This document shows positions 39,601-51,600 of a stretch of 64,000 nt of DNA, in pieces. How positions within the stretch are numbered: the stretch's first letter is position 1; each line of letters opens with the position of its first letter. Source of the stretch: Promerops cafer (taxonomy: Eukaryota > Chordata > Aves > Passeriformes > Nectariniidae); the NCBI GenBank assembly GCA_013398275.1, contig VZSE01010780.1:216315-280314 (forward strand). Reading direction: 5' to 3'. The position numbers and the translations under genes are program-made. The notes under the pieces are model-generated. The model had not been told where the DNA came from. It saw only the letters and a program-made list of their open reading frames with translations, and did not search any database.

Positions 39601-42600
39601 GGTGACCAGTGATAGGACACAAGAGAACAGAATGAACCTGCATCGAGGGAAGTTCAACTGGACATTAGGCGAAGGTTCTTCACCAAGAGGGTGGTCAGTC
39701 ACTGGAACAGGCTGCCCAGGGGCATGGTCACAACACCAAGACTGTCAGAGTTCAAATTGCATCTGGATGATGGTCATGGTCATGATTTTGGTTCTCATAG
39801 TACTGCAAGGACTAGGGAGTTAGACCCCTTGATGGTTATGGGTCCCTTCCAACCTGATATGTTCTATGATTCATGGTCCTAAGTGAATCCTACCAGAGAC
39901 TGGCTATGATGCACTAGTCAATCACATTTAAAAAGAAAAAAAAACCAACAAACAACCAACAGAATAACTAAAACTAGACTTATGTTCACAGGTTTATCTA
40001 ACAGCAAATGGTATCTAAAAATGGTTTATTACAATACACACTTTTCTCCTAATTAAACCATATGACATTTACTTGGAGTAGAGCACTACTCTAGATGTAA
40101 AAGGCAAACCAGGGAGCTGAACATGAGTGGTAAGCCTTTATCTGTTTGATAAACTACACTGAAATTTCTAAACAAATTTTCTAAAGTAGTTTGGTTACCA
40201 TACGACAGGATAAAGTATAATTTTGCTAAGTGCAAGCTTGGAGATTTGTTGTTTCTAGCAGCAGCATTAAGCTAATGTAAGAGGCAAATATTTCATTTTC
40301 TCTATTCTGACATTTCTAATTTGAACTCCTGATTATCTACCACTATATAGTGAAAGAAGTACCTGTTTTTCTCTGGGTCTGATCCAAGAGCATTTGAATT
40401 TAACAAAAATAGGAGCAAAACTAAACGAATAGAAAAAGGGTGAGTGAAATTTGAATGTGTTTTGAATGATTATCTCAAGGACAAAAGTAAGTGACAAAGC
40501 AAAACAATCAAAAACAGTAATAAATTTTTGGCAAATTATTCAAAGACTTCATGTTCCATCCATAAATCAGAAGACATTTTGGGAATCTTGAGGCTATCTT
40601 CTACTATGCATTATGCCTTTCTACCACTCTTGCAGTATTAAAATGCCTATGTAATTAAAGAGGGCCAAAAAAATTAATGCAGGTATAGGTGAAAAACCAT
40701 GGATAAAGGGTTCCCATTATCATATTGAATAATAGCACTACCTAGTTGATCTTGTCATCCAACAAGGATCAGTGTTTAACAGCAAACCACAGTACTGCTG
40801 TGTAAGTTTTGTAAGGGCAGGGAAGTAAAGAACCAGGAACGAAGGGCTGAATGATGCTTTTACTGAAAAGCATTCATCTGACACTTGAACCCCTCATCTT
40901 AACCCATCATTAAAGTCCATAAACTGCATCACTCCTGCAAAGTAGTGCTGCTGCACCAGTGTTTATTTCTGTAAGGTAATTGGTGAGGAAAGAAGAGTTT
41001 TTAAAAGATATTTTTGGTGAATGGCAAAATATATTTGTGATGAGCTTTTACAGAACTATCTAAATTACTGAAGTAAAATGTGTGCGATCTCAAAATCTAA
41101 TCACAAAAATAAACTCCAAAAGAATATATTTACTTTAGTATACACTTTCAGGGTTCACTTAAAATGCTTGGCAGAGCTCAGAGCTAAGATAAACAATTGT
41201 GTAGAAAAATCACATGACAAATCCTTAGTACTGCTCACTTACCAATGCATCTTTTTTCCTGTCTCCCTTTCTTTAACCTTCATTTCCTAATCCAGCTGGA
41301 TACATATGTTTTACACAGCACTTGAAATGCCCTGTTAGTGTTTCGTGCCCTCAGAAGGTCCTGCTCAGCATTCTGCAGTCATGGTGTTTTCTGCTGCGGT
41401 TGAAGCCTAACACAATATTCTTCCCACTTAGCCCTGGACTCTGAGTCTGTGGAGTCCTGGACACAAGTATAGGTGGTTTACTGCTCTGACTGGATTGAAA
41501 AACATGAAAAAGGGCCTTCATTTAATTCCAGCACTACAAAAACATCAGCATCTCCCAGCCCAGTTTGTACTGGGGTGTTCATGTGTATCTGATTGCCATT
41601 CACCAACTCTCCAAAATTACGATTATTCTAGTGTCCCCACTGAGGCTAGATATTACACATCAACTATATGATTTCTAAAACTTTTAAGATTTGTTTAGAC
41701 GTGTTGATACCACTGTTGTGGTTTTCTCTTCTGCAGGGAATTTAAATGACATTCTGTATCATTTAACTATCAGTAACAGCAGGATTAATGGCACTTTCAG
41801 AAGGAACTGACTCTACATAAGCTTTTTTTGTCAAATGAATATTTACCAAAGCCTTATTCTTTCCATCTAAAAGCAGTACCTACCAAAATAAAAGGGCTTA
41901 AACAACTGAAACCAATTAGCATCAGGAAATTGTACATTCTGATGGGCCTGACTCATTGATGTGAAAGCTGGCAGCTAACACCGCAGCCCCTCCTTAGTAA
42001 CACATGGTTCTGTACTTCCCAAAGTCTCTAGCTGTTTCTCTTTGTAACTTTGAAGATTTTTATCAGGCATATCAACTATTATATTTCAGGTTTATTAGTC
42101 ACTATGGTACTCAAACATCAGGGGAAAATATCTCAAAATTGGACTAGCAATTAACTGGTTGTATAATAGTGTCTAGCTACTAAAGCAGACAGGTTTTATT
42201 AGGTGAAGCAGGTTTTTGTGTCCTTCAACACTACAACCTAGATGTTGAAATCTTGGCTTAATTCTTAACTTTTACTCTGGTTTTAATTTTTGTATTCGTT
42301 TTGCAGACAAAACCATAAGGAAATTTGCACACTAAAGGAAATTATCAGAAAAATAGTGTGCCATTTACAGAATATGAAAATCAGTTCTCAGAAAACACAA
42401 ACACCAGGTGATGCTAGAATGCCATATATTAATAAAGAATGAAATCTTATTTCAAACAACAACAGCTGAGAAGGTGATGTAAAGTATTTTCCTCTGTAAG
42501 GAACAAGGCTTAAGGCATGAGTAATGTCGAATGAATAACATGCCAGAAGCATTATTTGGCTCCCTAAGACTTTCTGTTGTGTAACCCAGATGAAGTGCAT

Positions 42601-45600
42601 TTAGTTCTCATTTCTTACTATGGTGATCAATATAAGCTTAAATCCAGTGAATGTTATGAACAATTTGCCAATGACTTCAACAAGGACAGGATTACAATCT
42701 TTACTTAACTTTTTCCGCACCACGGCTTGCCAGCTGGGCAAGGGAAGGGATTGTCCTGCTCTGCTCTGCACTGGTGTGACCTCACTGTGAGCAGTTTTGG
42801 TCACAATATAAAAAAGATATTAAACTATTATAGTGTCCAAAGGAGGGCTGGATGGTGAAGGGCCTTGAGGGGATGTATGAGGAGCAGCTGAGGTCACTTG
42901 GTTTGTTCAGCCTGGAGACTGAGGGGAAACATCACTGCAGTTACAACTTCCTCCTGAGGGAAAGAGAAGAGAAAGACACTGATTTCTCCTCTGTGGCGAC
43001 CAGTGACAGGACAGGAGGGAACGGCCTGAAGTTGTCACAGAGGTTTAGGCTGGGTATTAGAAAAAGGTTCTTTACCCAGAGAGTGGCTGGGCACTGGAAC
43101 AGGCTCCCCAGGGAAGTGGTCACAGCACCAGCCTGACAGAGTTCCAGAAGTGTTTAGACAACAGGCACATGATGTGACTCTTGGGGCTGTCCTTTGCAGG
43201 GCCAGAAGTTGGATTTTGATGATCCTTCTGGGTCCCTTCCAATGCAGAACGTTCTGTGACTGCGAACTTCACAGACACTCTCTGACACCTGTTGTGACCA
43301 TCTTCCTATTGCACTTTTTATCTTACTAGCTACATCACAAGCTAACTTGTAAATGTTTATAATGGCGTACCAAGCATCTCACTCTTTCCTTCCTCTTCTT
43401 ATAACAAAACTTCAATCTTAACTTTTGGCCTGTATATAGAAACCTCCACTTAACTATGGAGAATTTAAAGCGTTTAAGAATTTTATTGAACCAAAAACAT
43501 GGGGGAAATTGTCTTCCTGTTTGTTCATTATGCGTTCCATCATGTAATTCCCCACATCCCATTCTGACAAAAGAAAACAAAACTATTTTACCTCATCCTC
43601 ATACATATGTACTTGAAGACACAGTGTGTATGCATGTGCCCTTATGTGTATGACAGTTAGAGAAAAAATGTGGAACAAAGATAATAAATAAATTAGCAAA
43701 ATAAAGTATTTATTGAGGAATGTAATTGCTTTTCAAAATGGAAAACCTGTATTTTGTTTCTTGGGTACACAGAAAATGAAGTAACTGATTATGCTTCAAT
43801 ATGTGGTTGTGAATGGATGGCCTTTATACATATTGCTTTTGTACATCCTTGCAGGCAAGTAAACTTGAGATCTTTGGTAACCTATGGATAACTACTTCCA
43901 AATCACTGTATTTTGTTTGTTTCTGCAGCTATCTGCACAAGAACAAATACCTCAAAGTTATCAATGATGATGCATTTCTGGGAGCACACAGTGGACCAAC
44001 TCTACTGTAAGTAGATGAAAATGAAAAAGAGAAAGCTTTAAAAATAATACTGTTTTAGCTTACAATTTCTTTACAACCATTAGCATCAGAGCAGCAGGGA
44101 CAGGAATGACATGTTGACAAAAATAATGCCAGCAACAAAACCTGTATTTTAGGGAACTGATTTATGAAATGCTTGCATCCTACATTACACATAATGTTCC
44201 TACCAATTATTCTTATGGAAGATTCTGTACTACAACCTGTCTTATGGCTGTACAATTGTAATACAAAAGAAGGGCTTTTGTACCACACATGTAAAGGAAA
44301 TTTAAAGAGTGGAAAAAATAATTTTAGACAGAAAACCAGTTACTTCTGATGCTTTTCTTTTTTCTCATGTTATTTGGCTTCAAGTCTGATTTTATAATCC
44401 TCCAAAGAACTTTTCACTAAAATTAGGAATCATAATACAGAATGAAAATAAAACTTTAAAGAAGTTAAGAACTTCCAGAAGAATCACATTCCCTGACTCA
44501 AATTGTCTAGTATGCAATGTAGAGCCTACGGCTGATCACAAGGAGAACTGAAATACTGAAGGGGGAATTTCTTCTTCCACTCCAAAACCAGATGCTGCCG
44601 GCAGTGCTCAGTCCATGTAAGAACAAGTTTTACTTTCTGCTCTTCAGGAAAACAACTTATTCATAGCAGAATAACTGTATTTTTCTTGGGAAGAATCCTA
44701 GCAGCTACCTGCAATAACAAAAGGTGCAGAAGTCATTATGTTTCTTTCAGCATCTATTCAACTCCAGAAAATCAGTCTGGCTCCAGCACGTGAGAGCTTG
44801 CTGAAGCACAGATTTTTGACTCTTGATTATTGTGGGTATTTAAAGCGTCAGTGTTGTTGTTATGCTGGACAGGTGAACAAGTAATGATATGCTGCAAAAG
44901 GTTGTGGGTGGTTAATTGTATGATGTAAGAGCCAGTTAATCTTCCTGAGCAAAGGCTAGCTTGGAGATGTGTCAGCTACACAAAACCTCTTGGTTTAGGG
45001 GCTAGAGATGCTCTCCTAGGATGTGCATATCTAACTGTAAAGAACTTCCTTTTTACCCTGTTTTCAAGTTAGAATTTTTTCTAGTCTTCTGTTATTATTG
45101 TGCTATCCCAGCTACCCATTGATCCTTGATCTCAGGACATGTTTTATACTTGCAGTCCAAACAGCCAGCTATCCATCTCCTCTTAGAATGATATACCTTC
45201 ATGGCTAATAAGAGTCCTAGCAGAACTTATAACTAAAGAGAGATGTGGTACTTACTACAGTGTCATTACAGAGAGAGATATCGCTTCTCAAAGGCAGGAG
45301 GCCAGAAATGGCATGTAAGCACAGTAAATCAACAGTGCATTTAAAAAGCCAGAGTATTTCACATCATGATACTTTGATATGCAAGTCCTAAGATAAAGCT
45401 CCTAGGATGGTGTCACAGTTTAACACTGGCCTGCACCTCAGCTCCACACACCCGTGTATTTGCCCCTGCATCCAATGGGATGAGGGAAAGAATTGGAAGG
45501 GTAAAAATGAGAAAAACTCATGGGTTGAGATAATGTCAGCTTAATAATTAAAAAAGGGATGTTGAAAAAAACAAACCAAACCCAAGAACAACAAGTGATG

Positions 45601-48600
45601 TAACAAAAACAATTGCTCACCACCAGCCCGTTGATTCCCAGCCAGTCCCCTGGCAATGGCAGTCTTGGCAAACGTCAACCCAGTCTTTACTGCTGAGCAT
45701 GATTTGGTAAGGTCTAGAATATCTCTTGGTCAGCTGGGGTCAGCTGTCCTGGCTATCCTCTCCCAAATTCTTGTGCACCCTTAACATCCTTGCTGGTCAG
45801 ATGGTGTGAAAAACAAAAAATGCCTTGGTTGTGTGTAAGTACTGCCCAGGGAGATCTAAAACATCCCTGTATTATCAACACTATTTTCACCCCCAAATCA
45901 AAAACATAGCCCCATACTAGCTACTGTGAAGAAATTTAACTCTATTCCAACCAAAACCAGGACAGAATTAATAATTCAAGTTATTAGCTTTTAATTTTAT
46001 TTTAATGTAATTTTAATAGCACCTTAGGGGCTTGTGTTACCCACAGATAACCAGGAATTATTCTGCATGTATGATGTAGAAAAGGTTTGCCATAAAATGA
46101 GCAACAATTTAAAGTGGAATCCTTCCAGCTGGACAGACCTTGTAGCTGACCTTCAGGAACTAGAATTATTTTAACAGGAACAAAAGAGTTTCTGAAACTC
46201 CCACATATGCATTACCTTAAGAATGCTGAAGTCAAAAAATGAAAACTGAATGAAAACCTAGTATTTGTGGTTGTGTCATGTCAATGGCCATTAACACCTC
46301 CCACAGGAGACAAAAATATCCTTGCAATTGGTGCCTTAGTATACACTCCCACTATACCATCATGACCAATGAGTTATTTACAGAGACACCACAGATTTGT
46401 TAACTAATGTAACACTGAAAAGTCTGATCAATACAGCCCTTCCACATTCCCTTGGGCAGTGTAAACAGCTTAGCTTGTTATAGGGAATAGTTTAAGTCAT
46501 TTTTTGTTCAGGCACCTTGGTGTTGTTAGCTGACCATTTGATCTTCCTCAAAATAAAGTTTTACTTCCAAACTGTATAATCTTGAAAGTTAACTCTATGG
46601 AAAATTGTTGTGAGAATATTGCTTTTTTCCTGGGACAATGAATGACATTGCTTATAGTGGTGGCAGTATGCACAAAAAAATTCCAAAAAATTTCAAAATA
46701 GGAACATTTATGGAGCTCTAAAGAGAAATTCTGTCTTGCCTCCGTACCAAGCTGGCAGAACTTATTGTCTGGAGTTCCCTATATGGACTCTTCAAGTGAG
46801 ATAAGAATTTATGGTAGTTGGAACATACGCCCCACAGATTGTGCTTTTTTTCTGATCAGGATTTCAACAGCAACAGCAACTTAAAGGCTGAAATACAGAC
46901 CGTGAATCCCCCCTAATGGGGTAATGTTCCATTTTGGCTTTAAAGAAACCCAGTGAGAAAGATTTAACTACAAAAAATTGTGCCTGACTATATGTATGTT
47001 GTGTGAGTTTGGCCCTGCTCTCAAACCACCTAATTAAACGTAAGTAAGTATTGAAAAGCTAGGTAATTTTTAATTTTTTTCAAATTTGCAGTTTACAACA
47101 GCAGAGGAAGCAGGGATTGTGATCACTGAATAGAGGAAAACAGATGTCAGCAATTCTGGTTCCTTTGTCACTGTTGTATACTCAGATGTACGTGGATGTA
47201 TACACAGATTGCTCCCTTTAGAAAACTATTTTAAGAGTATGATGACAATACATTGCTCTTCACCTCAAAATGAAACCTTGGCAAGGATTCAGCAACTCAG
47301 TGGACCTGATCTACTGAATGCGACAAGAGCTGCTGCCTAGAGCAAAAGTTCAACAGAGTACAATAAAAATACAATCAGGCTCATTATTCAATTAGATTTT
47401 ACAAAGCACACAGTCCAAACTCAAAATGTTACAGTCACACAAGGTACATGTGAGCAGTTAAATTATCTGCAGAATGCAGAATTGCTCTTTAAAGCATCAT
47501 TTCCCAATCTAGGAATGGCTCCTCTCATGGGACATAAGCAAGTCTTTGAGCAAGAGGAGCACTCTGTATTTCCCTAATCAAACAATGCTAATTTTTAGAT
47601 TTTAAAAAAACTCTCAGTAGAGTTAAAATAGTATCTGTAGTTTAAGCCCATCTATTATATATTTTATGCTTTATCTATTCCAGTACTCAGAAATTTGTAT
47701 ATGATTAGGTAAAAATTCCCAATTGTACTATGATGCATTCAATCTCATTTTCTGAATTACCTGTCTTTTAAATCATTGCTATTACTGGAATTCATACTAC
47801 AATTGCATGCTTCCAGCAATGAAAAGGACTATTGAAAAAAGCTATTATCACTTAGATCTAGTTCTGAAATATTGACTTCATAAAACCAACAAAGAATTAG
47901 ACTGAAATAGAATAACCCAGGAAAAAAGAAAAAAAATCTGAGCAACTGAGTATCTGTTTAATACTTCTATAATATACAGTTGGTTCAGAAAACAACATCT
48001 CTGAATTGATAAGCTATGTTTTATTCCCACATTTATCTGAACCTCTCCAATGTCTCTTTAACATTCAAGATAATGTGTAAATTTCAGCTGAGATAAGCAA
48101 CAGCCTAGAAATGTCACATGAGATATATAAGAAAATATGTGAGCATCAAACAAAACCGCTACCAAGCCAAAATGTTGGCATTGGTTGAGAGCACTTTGGT
48201 TGCTGTTCTGCCTCACAGTGTAGAACTCTACGCAACCAATTCCAGTACCTGAGTGGGCTCTAGACCTCGGCCACTTAAAAGCTGAACTCTGGTCTGGCTC
48301 TAGGCTAGCTGAGAATGTTGCTAGCCTTTTCCATAATCCTGAGCATTTGACACTTCTCACAAGAGTGTGTCTGCCTGGTTTCTGTCTCAGCCTTGTGGGC
48401 ATTTGTCAAAGGCCTTTTAGAAGTCTCAGGAGACTTTGAGCAGATCATAAGCTTAACACTCAGAGAAGTTTGCAAGGCAGGACTTATTTTTACAAAAGCC
48501 CCTTACATGCTGACTTTCCCCAGGTATATCATATTCGGTGGTGGCTCGTTTGCTGCCTTTCTGCAGGAGAGCAAAGCTGAAGGTTCCACGACTCTTTTAC

Positions 48601-51600
48601 CAATTAAACTACTTCCTTCTTCAGCTGCTTCAGAAATTTTTTGGTGAAAACCATCCAGTCCTTGTGACTTGCTATCATTCATTTTATCAGTTTCCTGCCT
48701 AGCCTCTTTTACAGTCACTTCAGTTTGAGACAGATCTCTTGACAAGTCCATCAGACCTCTTGCCCATTCCCTTGTGTTTCTTTAAGGGTGCAAGCTATAG
48801 CTTAGCAGTGCCAGCAAGACACTCTTATGTGCAATGTAAGCACTGCTGTGTCTAAACATCATCTTAGTTATCAGTATGATTAGATGTTAATGAGACAGAC
48901 ATAACAGCAGTCAGTTCCCATTTTTCTCAGCAGACCCAAATCAGGACTGATCATCTTTGACTGATTGGGACTGACCATACTTGGCTAATCAGGGCTTGGT
49001 AAGAAGCAACAGGACAAGAGGAAATCGCCTCAAGTTGTGCCAGGGGAGGTTTAGATTGGATGTTAGGGAAAAAATTTTCACAGAAAGGTTTGTAAAGCAT
49101 TGGAACAGGTTGCCCAGGGAAGTGGTGGAGTCACGGTCCCTGAAAGTGTTCAAAAAATGTGTGGATATGGCACTTGAGGACACAGTGAACATGGTGGGTG
49201 CTAGATGGATGATTGGGCTGATGATCTTAAAGGTCTTTTCCAACCTTAATGATTCTATGATTCTATACACTGGCACACAAAGAACTCTTTCAGGAAAATG
49301 TGTCTTCTATATGAATGCATGCTCAGATACTATAGTCTTGACAACTCCAACTACTTGGATTCACATGGCTCTGAGGATTAGTAATTATTTATAAATCTTT
49401 TCAACCTAGTTTTAAGACAGCTGCTATGCTGCTTGAAGTAGATTGTGAATCTGATTAGGTAATCATCAACACTAGATTTGTATGGTAAAAAAACCCCTGA
49501 GAATCCTACACTTTCCTCTTGGCCAGCTGACACACACACAACAAAGTGTGGGCCTAGGTAGGGTAACTAAGAAATTATCTTCCACTGGGAGACAAATTAT
49601 CACCAGACTCCCAGGAAACTTTTTGATTTGCGATAGCAACCTACAGAGAGGCCCCAGCACTCTAGGGACTTCTCAAACTGGGATTTTGGAAACTTCCAAA
49701 CTTCTGAGCCATTGTGTTTAATATAGCCTATGGATGGGATAAAGTATCAGTAGCTAGCCCTGCACCAGAATTAATCATAAATCAAGAACTTCAAGGCATC
49801 TGTTCCTTTAACTTTTCCCCAAGCTCCCCAGTATAAAACAGAGTGTTTGAAAACAAAACCTACAATACCTGTCTGCTTAAATACACACCCATAGGCACAT
49901 ATATAAAAGAATTCACAGGATTTGGTAAGACAGAACAGAAATGACATAGTCTTACAATTAATTCTTCCGAGCCCTTTCTTTTTGCTGAACAGTTGTTTCT
50001 TTCACACTTTTTAACATCACTTTTTAACACTCTGAGTTGCCACAGACTTTGCATGTTCACCTCGGCTCCCTGGGAAATTGTTTCCACAATTGGAGCCCTA
50101 GACTGCTACTCCCTTCTGTTCACAGCTTTCCAGGAGCTGCAGCTCCATTCCCTGTACCTCCAGAGAAGGTCCTCTCAGCAGCTGTTTTCAAAGCAAGAGC
50201 CCTTGTCCCCCAGGGTGCTCTTGCTGACCCAGACATTTCTGATGGGAATGTTACACAATTGTGAATAAAACCAAACCAAAAAAGTATATTGTTCTTCTTG
50301 TTACTTAGCTTTTTGGTCTACATGATGAACCACAGCACTGATTTTCACAATGATGCAGTTAAGTGAAAAACTGTGCCTTCTCTTATTTTTAAGTCTCTTG
50401 CCTCACATTCATAAGTGATCCAAAACTCATCTCAGAAGAGTTAATAATCATTACCAATCACCTTCTTTACAATCTGCATGGCAGTACAGTCTACTACTGC
50501 TGCTTCCAGACGTAGCTTTTCCCAAGAGAAAAGTCCTTATCTGTACCTTATTACTTCATATATAAACAGCTCGATACTTTTTCATCCTAGCTGCAGCTTT
50601 CTGTGCTCTTATTACAACTGCATATAGTATTTTTAGAACCACAGATAATGTTTAAGTTACAGTCATACTAGATTTACAAAGTGAAGTTTTTCTGCTCTGT
50701 TTTCTGTTTCTTTTCCAAGAATTCTTAGCATTCTACTTCCCTTCAACATTACTAAAAGCACTGACCTGACATTTACAGAGGACTCTAAGAACTTTCTAGA
50801 GTGTTAGCTAAATTAAACCCCATTGTCATCCATGTAAAGTTAAAATTGTTTTTTCCTAAATGTACTTTACATTCATTAATTTTAAAGCATATTATTTTTC
50901 TGCTCAGTTACATAATACTGTTGCAGAAGCCTTCTGCTTCTTAGGACAATCAGGTTTAGTTTTCACTGCCTTGTATTACTTTGTGTCAGAAACAAGCTTT
51001 GTTGCAGCTGCTCTCACTTCCTCCCCAGGCTGTTTATGAGTATCTCAGCAATACCAGTGGCAGCCTCACCTCTGTGGGCCCTGCTGCAATGACCTGTATA
51101 TTCAGATACCAATTAACTTTCCATTTTTCCTCTAGCATGCAATCTTGCCATCTGTTCTCAAGCTTTTACCCCACTCTTTTATTTTTCAATTAATCCAGGA
51201 GAGACATTCCCCTTGTCACATAACAGATTAGTTACCTCAATAGCCCTTGAGATCTGATTTTGTCAAGGCTTGTCAGAATTCCCAATTCGTTGCATAAACA
51301 GGATCATCTTTCTCCATAAGCTTGTGCCAGTACATCTTCAAAGAGCTCTCAAGTATTTGTAATTTCCCTTTCAAAGAGCCTTAGCATCTCCCATCACAGA
51401 GTGTTTAACCTACCTGCAGATAGCTCCACCCCCATGAGGACTTGATGGAGACTCATGAGGGTTGCTGAAAGGCCAGCCTTGTCTTGGTAAGATCTATCCC
51501 AAGATCTAATTGACCAAGATGTTTTGCTGCAGAAGAAGAGGTCTATAAAATGTCTCAAAGGGGGAAAGGACTTAGCAGGGCTTGTTATGGGAGTTTTGAA

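Larger units (their letters stand above)
37618..43928. other. TSHR: TSHR intron 7 (6.3 kb)
   Basis: Contains an 18-base A run at 38983-39000 and two sense-oriented CR1 copies (39049-39880 and 42725-43265). The rest is AT-rich intronic DNA with no gene. Confidence 0.9.
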
